From an uncultured Acidobacteriota bacterium (GTDB lineage: Bacteria > Acidobacteriota > UBA6911 > RPQK01 > JAJDTT01), in the NCBI GenBank assembly GCA_951812665.1, contig CATOST010000032.1:62001-126000 (forward strand): a stretch of 64,000 nucleotides of DNA, read 5' to 3'. Under the pieces are notes generated by a model, which saw nothing but the letters and a program-made list of their open reading frames with translations, was not told where the DNA came from and searched no databases. How positions within the stretch are numbered: the first letter of the stretch is position 1; every line of letters begins with the position of its first letter. A program made the translations under genes and the position numbers. Of this stretch, positions 1-8,472 are shown in pieces.

Positions 1-168
1 ATCGCGGCCAGGTTCTTCGATAGCGATTTGGGACTGGTGGTCCGCGGAATCGGATTTATCCTTGTGGGTGCCGCCTTCCTGTCGGCCAATGCATATCTTG
101 GACGCCGCTTCCGTGGCCTCCAACCGCCGATAGAAGGTTCAGGGCAACCATCCGGGGAGGAGCCATGA
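1..168 (+). CDS. DUF2157/DUF4401-type membrane protein, C-terminal end only
   Basis: Open at the window edge; the last 55 codons are visible and end at TGA 166-168. The residues ARFFDSDLGLVVRGIGFILV and the following AAFLSANAYLGRRFRG match the last transmembrane helix typical of DUF2157/DUF4401 inner-membrane proteins, which end in a basic, Pro-rich tail. The downstream gene is a GDYXXLXY protein, the usual partner of this family, and its ATG overlaps this stop (ATGA), so the two are translationally coupled. The role of the family is unknown. The assignment rests on the tail motif plus the neighbour. Confidence 0.6.
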   Translation: MAARFFDSDLGLVVRGIGFILVGAAFLSANAYLGRRFRGLQPPIEGSGQPSGEEP

Positions 169-743
169 TCCAGCTCAGGACATTGGTGTTCGCCTTGGTG
201 GTCCTCTGTCAGCTTGGCGTTCCCGCTTGGATGATCCTGCATCGCGAGTGGACTCTCCGCGACGGGGTAAGAGTCAAGTTCAAGGTGGAGCCCATGGATC
301 CCAAGGACGCGGTTCTGGGGCGCTCGGTTCGTTTCCGGATACCCTCTTCGGAGGTCACCCTCGAGGAGCCGGTCCAACGGCCGTCGCAGGTTTGGGCCTA
401 TGCCCTCCTGGAGGTGGACCCGGAGGGATTCGGCCGTTTTGCAGCCGTTCGGGACGACCCGCCCGAAGCCGGCGTCTACCTCAGGGTCCGGGTCCGGCGG
501 AGCGGAAAGAAGGGCGCCATTCAACTGCCTTTCGACCGTTTCTACCTGCCTGAAGACCTGGTGGCAGACACCGAAGAGGCGACCGGAAGCACTCTTGGCT
601 CCGGGATGAAGGAGGCTCATGTCCTGCTCCGTGTCCACGAGGGATTCGGAGTGGTGGAGGATCTTTATGTCCAGGACACCCCGATTCTGGACTATCTCAA
701 GGTTCCTCCGGAGCCACAGATGAGAGAAGGAGAAACGTCATGA
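165..743 (+). CDS. GDYXXLXY-domain membrane-anchored protein
   Basis: 192 residues with one N-terminal membrane helix (about residues 5-24, LRTLVFALVVLCQLGVPAWM), then an extracytoplasmic domain. The family's GDYXXLXY signature appears in a degenerate form at about residues 45-56 (KDAVLGRSVRFR). The C-terminal part carries the family-typical LPFDRFYLPEDL and VVEDLYVQDTPILDYL stretches. ATGA overlaps join it to the DUF2157-type gene upstream and the oxidoreductase downstream. The molecular function of the family is unknown; membership is fairly safe from the C-terminal motifs and synteny. Confidence 0.75.
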   Translation: MIQLRTLVFALVVLCQLGVPAWMILHREWTLRDGVRVKFKVEPMDPKDAVLGRSVRFRIPSSEVTLEEPVQRPSQVWAYALLEVDPEGFGRFAAVRDDPPEAGVYLRVRVRRSGKKGAIQLPFDRFYLPEDLVADTEEATGSTLGSGMKEAHVLLRVHEGFGVVEDLYVQDTPILDYLKVPPEPQMREGETS

Positions 744-2083
744 AGAAACAGAACCGGCGAGGTTTTCTGACGCGCTCGGCCGCCCTCACGGGCGGGGCGG
801 CTCTGGCCGCGGGGCGCCCTGCGTCCGCCCGGTCCTCGGCCCGCACGGCGGGGGCCAACGATCGCATACGGCTTGGAGTGATCGGCTGCGGCGGCCGGGG
901 GCGAGGCGATCTCCGGCGGTTTCTCGAAATCGACGGGATCCAGTGCGCGGCCATCTGCGACGTCGATCCTTCGCAGCTGGACCGGACCCAGTCCGAGATC
1001 CTTGACCCCGCCGGCCAGAAGGCCGAGTTCCGGACCCGAGACTTCCGGCGCCTTCTGGATCGGCAGGACCTGGATGCCGTCCTGGTGGCCACTCCCGATC
1101 ACTGGCACGCCATTCCCACCGTCATGGCCTGCGAAGCGGGGATGGACGTCTACGTGGAAAAGCCCCTGTCTCTGTCCATCCACGAGGGCCGGGTGATGGT
1201 GGACGCCGCCCGCAGGCACGGCCGGGTGGTCCAGATGGGGACCCAGCAGAGGAGTGCTCCCCACTACACCGACGCGGTGGATTACGTGAAGAGCGGGAAG
1301 CTGGGGAAGGTCCGGCTGGTCCGGGCCTGGGCCTACCTGGACTGGAAGGGGGAGATGCCGGCTCAGCCGGATGGGCCTCCTCCCCCGGGGGTGGATTACG
1401 ACATGTGGTTGGGACCGGCTCCCGAACGTTCGTTCAACCTGAATCGCTTTCATTTTTCGTTCCGCTGGTACTGGGACTACTCCGGCGGCCTCATGACCGA
1501 CTGGGGCGCGCACATGATCGACATCGCCAACTGGGCCATGGACGTGAAGGCGCCCCGGGCGGCGGTCTCGGTGGGAGGAAAGTTCGGCTATCCCCGGGAC
1601 GCCATGCAGACGCCCGACACCCAACAGGTCATCTGGGAATTCGACGATTTCAGCATGGTCTGGGAACATGCGCTGGGCGTGGGGCGCGGCCCGGAGGCGC
1701 GGGAGCACGGTGTCCAGTTCCACGGCAACGACGGTGTGCTGGTGGTCGACCGCAATGGCTGGGAGGTCCATTCTGAAACCGACAGGATCGACAAGTCCGT
1801 GCGCGAGTTCCGGTCCCGCGGCAAGCCGCGGCACAACATTCGAGGCCGGGGCGCCTACCACCTGGGACACGTCCAGGACTTCGTCGACTGCATGCGCTCC
1901 CGGGAACGCCCCCGATCGGACGTGGAGATCGGTCACGATTCCATGATCGCCTGCCACCTCGGCAACATCGCCTACCGGCTCGGCCGCAGGGTTCAATGGG
2001 ACCCGGACCGGGAGCGGATCGTGGACGATCCGGAAGCCGGGCGCATGGTCCGGACCAGCTACCGGAAGCCCTGGAAACTGTAG
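740..2083 (+). CDS. Tat-exported Gfo/Idh/MocA family oxidoreductase
   Basis: 447 residues. The Tat signal starts NRRGFL (residues 5-10) and is followed by an Ala/Gly-rich stretch. The Rossmann nucleotide-binding motif is GVIGCGGRG (46-54). The catalytic EKP motif is intact (E140-K141-P142), and the C-terminal alpha/beta domain has the usual TDWGAHMIDIANWAM helix. Such enzymes oxidise, reduce or epimerise sugars and cyclitols with NAD(P) that is folded in before export; this Tat-exported subgroup is common in Acidobacteriota and Planctomycetota. The ATG overlaps the stop of the GDYXXLXY gene. The substrate cannot be read from the sequence. Confidence 0.9.
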   Translation: MKKQNRRGFLTRSAALTGGAALAAGRPASARSSARTAGANDRIRLGVIGCGGRGRGDLRRFLEIDGIQCAAICDVDPSQLDRTQSEILDPAGQKAEFRTRDFRRLLDRQDLDAVLVATPDHWHAIPTVMACEAGMDVYVEKPLSLSIHEGRVMVDAARRHGRVVQMGTQQRSAPHYTDAVDYVKSGKLGKVRLVRAWAYLDWKGEMPAQPDGPPPPGVDYDMWLGPAPERSFNLNRFHFSFRWYWDYSGGLMTDWGAHMIDIANWAMDVKAPRAAVSVGGKFGYPRDAMQTPDTQQVIWEFDDFSMVWEHALGVGRGPEAREHGVQFHGNDGVLVVDRNGWEVHSETDRIDKSVREFRSRGKPRHNIRGRGAYHLGHVQDFVDCMRSRERPRSDVEIGHDSMIACHLGNIAYRLGRRVQWDPDRERIVDDPEAGRMVRTSYRKPWKL

Positions 2084-2112
2084 CCGTGGTAGGCGCGTGA
2101 GGCGACCCGCAG

Positions 2113-2241
2113 GGGCGACCCTTGTGGTCGCCCGCCGCAAGCTGGCAACCTTGCGCAGGCGGTGGTTCCAGTGATCCTCATAAAGGGCTTGGTGGCGGTC
2201 CTGCCTGCAGCGGCGAAAGAGGGCACCCACAAGGGGCGCCC
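2113..2241. repeat. Pair of REP-like GC hairpins in opposite orientation
   Basis: The 2084-2307 gap has two related hairpins. The first is GGGCGACC (2113-2120), loop CTTGT, GGTCGCCC (2126-2133), a perfect 8-bp stem. The second is GGGCACCC (2221-2228), loop ACAAG, GGGCGCCC (2234-2241), with one mismatch; its loop is the reverse complement of the first loop, so the two copies face each other. The second is preceded by GAG and followed by CTACGGG. They resemble the REP/palindromic-unit repeats that scatter between genes; a terminator role is possible, but no T-tract follows. Confidence 0.6.
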
Positions 2242-2307
2242 CTACGGGTTTCTCAGAAGTGAGGCGTGAACAGAGACCGAGGAGCAGATTGGAGGGGAAC
2301 GAATCCC

Positions 2308-3752
2308 ATGGAGCATGAACCCGTGCGGTATCCGGAGCTCTCGCCTCAGCTCCGTGATCGTTCCCTGATGGGAATGCTCAGGCTCTTCGGCCCGGGCGCC
2401 ATCATCGCTTCGGTCACCATCGGAAGCGGCGAGACCGTTTTCGCTTCCCGGGGCGGCGCCGTCTTCGGTTATTCCCTGTTCTGGTGTTTTCTGGTCGGCT
2501 CCGCGTTGAAGGGTCTCCAGGTCTATACCGGCGCCCGGTTCATCACCTTGACCGGTCGCCATCCCCTGCGGAGTTGGATGGAGCTGCCGGGTCCCCGTGG
2601 CTGGTTCGTCCTCTTCGTCTCCGTCATGACCATCGTCTGGATGCCCTTCTGGGTAGGTGGGGGACTCCCCAAGATGCTGGGAGAGTTCACCAACTGGGTG
2701 GTCGGTTTCCCGGACCCGGACAACGCGTCCGACTTCATCTTTTTCGGTCGCCTCTGGGGGACCTTCTTCATTCTGGTGGCGGTGGCCTTCACCTGGATTC
2801 AGAGCTATGGCTTCCTGGAGCGGGTTCAGACCGTGCTGGTGGGTCTGCTGCTCCTGTGCATGGTCATGGCGGCTGCCGTTTCCAATCCCGATTTCGTGGC
2901 ACTGTTGGGGGGCACCCTGATCCCCACCGAGCCCCGGTACGACGGCTGGGTCCTGGAACGCTATGCTGAGTTCCGGGGACGGAATCCCTGGGTGGAAATG
3001 GTCACCTACCTGGGGGCCGTGGGGGGCGGAACCCAGGACTATCTGGGATACCTGGGGATGCTTCGGGAAAAGGCCTGGGGGATGCTGGGCAGTCGGCGTG
3101 AGGGTCCCATCGAATCGAGCCGGCAAAACTTGAAGCGGGGCTTGGCCTGGCTTCGGGCCCCGCGCACCGACGTAACGGTGTCGTTACCTGCATCTTCATC
3201 TTCACTCTCTGTTTCGCCGTCCTGGGCGCCACCATCCTCTATCCCCGGCAGGAGATCCCCAGCGGGTTCGACCTGTTGACCCTCCAGTTGGGTTACCTGG
3301 TCCGTCCGGACCAGTCACCCCTGGTTCAGACGCTGCTCGCCTGGCTCTACAAGACCGGCATCTTTTTCGCGTTCTTCGGCACCATCTACGGTGCCTACGA
3401 ACTCTACAGCCGGACCACCCGGGAATGTCTGGTCGCGCTCTTCCCGTCGTTGCGGAAGGTTCCCCTGAAGAAGTTCCGGCTCTGGACGATTCTCTGGTGC
3501 GGGCTGCCCGGCCTGGGCCTGCTCTGGTTTCTGGAGCGGGACCCCGTCTACATCGTGACTCCTGCGGCCCTGGTGGGTTCGGGTCTCATCTGCGGCCTTT
3601 GGTGCTTCGCCATGCTCTGGTCGGACCGAAACCATCTCCCGAGGGAACTGCGGATGAGATGGCCGCTATGGCTGGGCACACTCGTAGCCGGGATCGGACT
3701 GACGGTGATCCCCCTGATCGGAATCGTGAAGTACGTGCAGAGCTTTCTCTGA
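2308..3752 (+). pseudogene. NRAMP-like divalent-metal transporter, frameshifted
   Basis: Two overlapping reading frames together encode one polytopic membrane protein of about 481 residues. The ATG at 2308 has SD GGAGGGG at 2291-2297. The first frame is convincing up to residues LRAPRTD (about 3171). Transporter-like sequence then resumes in the next frame (VVTCIFIFTLCFAVLGATIL) and runs to the stop at 3752 with four or five further helices. Restoring the frame needs one extra base near 3172-3180. TM1 has GSGE where classical NRAMPs have DPGN, and the TM6 region has GAVGGGTQDYLGY, so it belongs to a divergent NRAMP branch and its substrate may not be Mn/Fe. It is either a recent pseudogene or an assembly indel. 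Confidence 0.75.
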
Positions 3753-3768
3753 GTTCTCAGTTCACGCG

Positions 3769-4815
3769 TTACCGCGGGGGCAGCTGGTAGCCCTCCCGCT
3801 TGACGTGGATCCGGTAGACACTCTTTCCGGCCGTAATGTAGAGCGTCCTGCTCTCGGTCCCGCGCCCGAAGCCCACGTTGGTGGGAAGCTCGGTGGGAAT
3901 GAACGCCAGCTCCTCGCCTTCGGGGGAGTAGACGGCGACTCCGGGGCGCGTCGCGTCGCGCACGGTCACATAGAGATTGCCGTCCACGTCCACCACCAGA
4001 CCGTCCGGTCCATCCTGGGGAGAGTAATCCACCAGGACCTCCCGAAAGCTGGCCGAGCCGTCGGGAGCCAGGTCGTACGCCAGCAGAGCCATGCGGTTCT
4101 TGAGGGTCGGCCTGCCCTCGCCCATTCGGAACATCCCGGTGGCGCCGTTGTCGTTGCTGACCACGTAGAGGGTCTTCTGATCGGGAGAGACGGCGACTCC
4201 GTTGGGCTTGCCGGCGTCGGTGACGATCCGGTGCACCGACCCGTCGGTGTCGATGCGATACACGGCCATGACGGGTTGGTCCAGCGGTTCGTGGCCCAGG
4301 TAGCGGGGGTCGCTGAAGTAGATGCGCCCCTTTTCGTCGATGGTGATGTCGTTGGGGGCATTGAAGCGCCGGCCGTCGTACAGGCCCGCGACGATGGTGC
4401 TCTTTCCGGTCTTCATGTCGGTGCGGATCACCCGCCGTCCGCCGAAATCGGCGCCTTCGGCGATGACCATGTCGCCTCTGGCATCGAACTTGATGCCGTT
4501 GGACATGCCGCTGGGGGAGCGGAAGATGCTGGTCTCTCCGGTCCTGGGATCGTACTTCCAGATGTGTCCGGCTTCGGGTTGACCCTGTTCATTCTGACAT
4601 TTGGCCGTGAAGGTGATGTCGCTGAAGTAGATGGCGCCGTCGGGAGCTGCCGCGACGCCCTCGGTGAGAATGCATCCCCCTTCGAAGATCTTCTCCAGGG
4701 TGACTCCGGCCGCAATGATGCTGGGATCGCCGGAGGGGAACTGGGCCAGGGCCGGCTGGCTCAAGACCAGGCAGGCCAGGGACCCGAGGATCAGGTTTTG
4801 GATTCTTTGAACCAT
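3769..4815 (-). CDS. Secreted SMP-30/gluconolactonase/LRE-type six-bladed propeller protein
   Basis: 348 residues. A signal peptide (residues 1-25, with CLVLSQPALA before the cleavage site) targets it for export. Motifs of the SMP-30/LRE family follow: GCILTEGVA with the metal-ligand Glu, FNAPNDITIDEKGRIYFSDP with the metal-ligand Asn and Asp, and GKPNGVAVSPD. Members are Ca/Zn lactonases that open sugar lactones or related esters. ATG 4815 is preceded by AAGGAGAG at a good distance. It converges with the broken NRAMP gene and diverges from the MBL hydrolase. Family call is firm; the lactone is unknown. Confidence 0.85.
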   Translation of the reverse strand: MVQRIQNLILGSLACLVLSQPALAQFPSGDPSIIAAGVTLEKIFEGGCILTEGVAAAPDGAIYFSDITFTAKCQNEQGQPEAGHIWKYDPRTGETSIFRSPSGMSNGIKFDARGDMVIAEGADFGGRRVIRTDMKTGKSTIVAGLYDGRRFNAPNDITIDEKGRIYFSDPRYLGHEPLDQPVMAVYRIDTDGSVHRIVTDAGKPNGVAVSPDQKTLYVVSNDNGATGMFRMGEGRPTLKNRMALLAYDLAPDGSASFREVLVDYSPQDGPDGLVVDVDGNLYVTVRDATRPGVAVYSPEGEELAFIPTELPTNVGFGRGTESRTLYITAGKSVYRIHVKREGYQLPPR

Positions 4816-4937
4816 CGAACTCTCCTTTCACTGGGTGTCGTAAGAGACACCGCCTACTCTCCGCAGGTTAGCACCTGGGAACCCTCGGCAAAAGTTATTG
4901 CCGGATTCGGCCGGCGCAGGGTAGGCGTGCCCAGGAG

Positions 4938-4956
4938 GGGCGATTTCCAGTCGCCC
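4938..4956. repeat. REP-like GC hairpin
   Basis: GGGCGA (4938-4943), loop TTTCCAG, TCGCCC (4951-4956), preceded by GAG and so of the same general design as the hairpins at 2113-2241. It lies in the divergent gap between the SMP-30 and MBL genes, so termination of either gene is unlikely; a dispersed intergenic repeat is the better reading. Confidence 0.5.
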
Positions 4957-5038
4957 GTTCCTCCGGTTTGCCCGTCGTCGGGACGAAAGATACAATCCGC
5001 CGAGAGATCGAAGCAGTGATACCGGGGAGGAGCCGCAG

Positions 5039-5962
5039 ATGAGACAGCCCAACATCCGGACCAGGATTCTATTGCCGCTTGCCGCTGTTGCGCTGTGCTC
5101 GGGGATGGTCGCGGCGCTGATTTCTTCCGAGTCGGGATCGCTGGTGGAGCTGGCGCCCGGAGTCTATTTTCGCGAGGGGGATCTGGAACACCAGGGCCAT
5201 TGCAACAATGGGATCGTGGTCTTCGGGGAGTTTGTGGTGGTCATCGACGCCAACTTCCCCAATGGCGCCGAGGCTTGTCTGGCAGACATCCGCAAGGTCA
5301 CCGAGAAGCCGGTCCGGCTGGTCTTCGACACCCATCATCATGGTGACCACGCCTATGGGAATCCGGTCTGGGTCGCCAACGGAGCCTTGACGGTCGCACA
5401 CGAGAACGTGGTCCGGGAGATGGATCGTTACGAACCGCTCCGCTGGCAGGATGAAGCCGCCAAACGAAAGGACGTCGCCGCGTTGGGGCTCAGGAATGCC
5501 CAGCCCCCCATCGTGACCTATCCGGACCGGTTGGTCATCGACGACGGGACCCAGCGCCTGGAACTGCTCCACTTCGGAACGGCCCACACCCGCGGCGACG
5601 GTTTTGCCTATCTCCCCCGGCATCGGATCATCTTTACCGGGGATGCCGTGGTCAACGGTCCCTACAACTACATGGGGGACGGGGACACCCACTCCTGGAT
5701 CGGCGTCATCGAAGCGCTCGAAAAGCTTCGGGTCGAGACCGTCGCTCCGGGACACGGCCCCCCCACGGACCGTTCGCTTCTGGGCAAGCAGAAGGCCTTC
5801 ATCCGCGCGCTGCACCGCGAGGTGGCGCTGGGACTGTCGGCCGGGAAGAGCCTCCAGGATCTGCAGAAATCCATCCGGCTCCCGGATTCGGTCAGCCTCC
5901 ACGTGGGAAGTTGGTTCGAGTCCCAGATCGCCAAGGTCTACAGCGAGAAGACGGCGCCCTGA
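5039..5962 (+). CDS. Exported MBL-fold metallo-hydrolase
   Basis: 307 residues. The N-terminal hydrophobic stretch (residues 9-28) acts as signal peptide or anchor. The zinc motif HxHxDH is complete (HHHGDH, 99-104), with further ligands in HTRGDGF, the Asp in FTGDAV and the His in VAPGHGPPT, so two metals can bind. The family includes subclass-B3-like beta-lactamases, lactonases, glyoxalase II and other ester or thioester hydrolases; the sequence does not say which. ATG 5039 follows GGGGAGGAG. It diverges from the SMP-30 lactonase, so both could handle lactone or ester substrates in the periplasm (inference). Confidence 0.88.
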   Translation: MRQPNIRTRILLPLAAVALCSGMVAALISSESGSLVELAPGVYFREGDLEHQGHCNNGIVVFGEFVVVIDANFPNGAEACLADIRKVTEKPVRLVFDTHHHGDHAYGNPVWVANGALTVAHENVVREMDRYEPLRWQDEAAKRKDVAALGLRNAQPPIVTYPDRLVIDDGTQRLELLHFGTAHTRGDGFAYLPRHRIIFTGDAVVNGPYNYMGDGDTHSWIGVIEALEKLRVETVAPGHGPPTDRSLLGKQKAFIRALHREVALGLSAGKSLQDLQKSIRLPDSVSLHVGSWFESQIAKVYSEKTAP

Positions 5963-6001
5963 CCGGTCTTCCCCGTTGGGTGGAATGTGTTCCTCCCCGG
6001 A

Positions 6002-7303
6002 TCAACCGCCCAACACCTTGACCGCCGAGAAGTATCCGCTGACCGCCGCCACGGCGAACAGGAATCCCACCAGTACGTTCTCCCACCAGCGGTTGCAGTG
6101 CTCGGCTCCGATGTGGACTCGTCGAGCCGTCAAAATCCAGACCCCGATCACCAGGAAGGGAAGGACCACCACCTGCGCCGCGTTGACCGTCACCGTCAGA
6201 CCCACGAAGTCCGAGTACCCCAGGAACACCCAGATCAGGGGTGAGAGGATCACCCAGTAGGTGGCCCAACGGAAGCTGGGATGCCGCTTGTAGTCGCCGG
6301 CGCAGGCCTCTCGGGCCGACGGCCGAAGCTGAATATAGGCGTCCGCGATGAGCAGGGCATACGCGGTGCCGTTCCCCACCATGGAACTGAACAGGGCCGC
6401 GAACACGCCGAGATAGAAGAGAACGGAGCCCAGGTCGCCCATGGTTTCGCCCAGGAGTCGCGAGAGGCTCTCCAGGTCCACCACCTGGATGTTTCTGGGG
6501 TGGAGAATCTCGGCTCCCACGACCCAGATGGAGAGGTCCAGGACGATGAGAACGATGATGCCCAAGATCAGGTCGTATCGCTGAACCCGGCGGTGGTCCG
6601 GAGTCGTCCATCCCTTTTCCCGCATGAAGTAGGGATACAGGAGGTTTCCCAGGCTGCCGGCGATGGCCCCCACCATGGCCACCATGAGGAATACGGCGTC
6701 GAAGCGTCCCAGGGTCTCGGGAACCTGCAGTCCCAGAATGCCCCTGGCGATACCGCCAGCCGACGGACCGGACCACCCGGCCAGTCCGATCAGGGAAACC
6801 GACAGGGCCCCGGCCAAAACGAAAAAGATCGCTTCGATTCTCCGGTAGTCGGGCCGGAACACCAGCAGCAGAACGGTCAGGGCCAGAGCCGCGCCCCAGG
6901 CCGGAATGCTGCCGATTCCCGTGACCTTGATGCAGATCTCGGCCGTCCCCACCAGTAGAAAAACGCCGATGCCGTGGGTGAGCAACAACGTCCCCGTCAG
7001 GACCATCAGCGCGAAGAGGGGATGCAGCCGCCCCAGGCCCGCCAATACCGTCTCACCTCGCCGGTTGCAGAGCTGGTATTTGGCGATGATGGAGACGAAC
7101 AGGTAGCGGAGGATCAGGCAGAGGGCGAAGGCCCACATGAGGGCGTAGCCGTAATTGCCTCCCGCCATGGCCGACTCGACGATGTCCCCGGCTCCCAGCC
7201 AGGTCAGGACGACCACGATCCCGGGTCCCATGGACCGGACGTATTCCAGAAAGGAGCGGGGAATGGGAGCCGGTTTATAGGCCGAGCTATCTCCTCCTCT
7301 CAC
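6002..7303 (-). CDS. Divergent NRAMP-family transporter
   Basis: 433 residues with about 11 predicted helices. It opens with MGPGIVVVLTWLGAGDIVES, the NRAMP TM1 layout (PG...GNYGYAL), but the metal-binding DPGN is replaced by GAGD. The TM6 segment is GAIAGSLGN in place of the canonical Met-containing metal site. It is a complete reading frame, unlike the relative at 2308-3752. The GTG start at 7303 has GAGAGG 6 nt upstream. The altered sites suggest a substrate other than Mn/Fe, as in the NRAMP-related Mg and Al transporters (inference). Confidence 0.8.
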   Translation of the reverse strand: MRGGDSSAYKPAPIPRSFLEYVRSMGPGIVVVLTWLGAGDIVESAMAGGNYGYALMWAFALCLILRYLFVSIIAKYQLCNRRGETVLAGLGRLHPLFALMVLTGTLLLTHGIGVFLLVGTAEICIKVTGIGSIPAWGAALALTVLLLVFRPDYRRIEAIFFVLAGALSVSLIGLAGWSGPSAGGIARGILGLQVPETLGRFDAVFLMVAMVGAIAGSLGNLLYPYFMREKGWTTPDHRRVQRYDLILGIIVLIVLDLSIWVVGAEILHPRNIQVVDLESLSRLLGETMGDLGSVLFYLGVFAALFSSMVGNGTAYALLIADAYIQLRPSAREACAGDYKRHPSFRWATYWVILSPLIWVFLGYSDFVGLTVTVNAAQVVVLPFLVIGVWILTARRVHIGAEHCNRWWENVLVGFLFAVAAVSGYFSAVKVLGG

Positions 7304-7337
7304 TTTTTACCTCTCTCCTCTTTCCATAGGTGCGGAG

Positions 7338-8243
7338 TTACCCTCGCAGCAGCAGGACCAGTATGCCCATCACGACCAGCAGGACTCCCAGCACCTCCCG
7401 TCGGGTGACTCGCTCACGAAAGAAAGCGGCAGTTACCACGAAGGCGAAGAGCAGCTCCACTTGGCCCAGAGCCTTCACATGGGCGGCGTTTCGAATCGTC
7501 ATGGCCGTGAACCAGCAGGCGGACGCGGACATTCCGGCCAGACCGACGGCGCCGGAAATCCTCCAGGATCTGAAGACCAGGGTCAACTGTCCCGGCTCCC
7601 TCACCCGCAGGTAGAGGCCCATGGTCACGGTCTGCAACAAGAGGGCGACTGCGAGAGTGCACGCTGCGGAAGCGACGAAGCCGCCGCCCAGGGAGAGGCT
7701 GGCGGCCCGATAGGAGACGGCGGCCAGACCGAATCCGGCGCCACTGGCCAATCCGATTCCGGCCGTTCTTCGGAACAGTGAAGAGATGAGCTCCCGGACG
7801 CCCAACTCCCGTTTGGCGAGGGCCAACAGCATGACGCCGGCCAAGCTCACGACAATGGCCAGCAGCGCCCATGCGGTAATGGAGTCCGAGAGGATGAGCA
7901 TTCCGGCGATGGCCGCCTGGATCGTCTCCGTCTTCGAGTAGGCCGTGGCGACGACGAAGTTCCGAAACGAAAAGAGATGTATCAGGAGCGCCGTCGCCGC
8001 GATCTGGGCCGTGGAGCCCAGGACCACGAAGAAAAGAAACCGTCGGTTGAACTCCGGGAAGTCATACTCGGCGCCGAATCGGAGGATCGCCAGATAGAGG
8101 AGGACAAAGGGAAGGGCATAGAAAAAACGCACGTACGCCGCCGACGACGTGCTCAACGATCCCTTGAGGTGCTTCTGCAGCGACGACCTGACGTTCTGGA
8201 AGAATGCCGCCGCGATGGTGATGGGGACCCATGTTTCGAACAA
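7338..8243 (-). CDS. EamA/DMT-family transporter
   Basis: About 301 residues, ten predicted helices in two EamA-like halves (residues 1-140 and 150-300). It contains the family-typical segments YSKTETIQAAIAGMLILSD and HVKALGQVELLFAFVVTAAF before a Lys/Arg-Arg-Glu turn (RERVTRREVLGVLLV). DMT proteins export small metabolites or amino acids. No ATG begins the frame. I chose TTG 8243 because AGGAGA lies 11 nt upstream and the first helix follows directly; TTG 8270 would add nine unconvincing residues. It lies 34 nt downstream of the NRAMP gene on the same strand. Confidence 0.8.
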   Translation of the reverse strand: MFETWVPITIAAAFFQNVRSSLQKHLKGSLSTSSAAYVRFFYALPFVLLYLAILRFGAEYDFPEFNRRFLFFVVLGSTAQIAATALLIHLFSFRNFVVATAYSKTETIQAAIAGMLILSDSITAWALLAIVVSLAGVMLLALAKRELGVRELISSLFRRTAGIGLASGAGFGLAAVSYRAASLSLGGGFVASAACTLAVALLLQTVTMGLYLRVREPGQLTLVFRSWRISGAVGLAGMSASACWFTAMTIRNAAHVKALGQVELLFAFVVTAAFFRERVTRREVLGVLLVVMGILVLLLRG

Positions 8244-8431
8244 CTGCTCAGGTTCTCCTTGCCCGCGCAACGCCTCCGCGTCACGTGGTCATTGGATCTT
8301 GGGCCAAAGCTCGGCAACTCTCAATCTTATTGGGCCCGTTCCCTTGAGTCCGAACCCGAGCCGGAATCCTCGAGGCAGAGGAATCAGGGAGTCCTGACTC
8401 GAACTTGCTCAGGGTGGGGTGTCACCCGTCA

Positions 8432-8468
8432 CAAATGTATATTTGATTAGGTTCTGAAACGGAGGAGG
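8432..8468 (+). promoter_or_regulatory. AT-rich palindrome and strong SD ahead of the SDR gene
   Basis: CAAAT (8432-8436), GTAT, ATTTG (8441-8445) is a short perfect inverted repeat inside one of the few AT-rich patches of the area; TATATT within it could be a -10. GGAGGAGG (8461-8468) sits 4 nt before the ATG at 8473 and is a strong SD. It is the likely promoter/operator of the SDR-acyltransferase pair. The regulator is unknown. Confidence 0.4.
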
Positions 8469-8472
8469 ACAG

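Noticed and set aside
692-2230. Long antisense frame opposite the Gfo/Idh gene
   Set aside because: The plus-strand frame has a Tat signal and all Gfo/Idh motifs; the antisense product has no recognisable feature.
3160-3200. Programmed ribosomal frameshift in the NRAMP-like gene
   Set aside because: No slippery heptamer or A/T-rich shift site precedes the hairpin, and NRAMPs are not known to use frameshifting.
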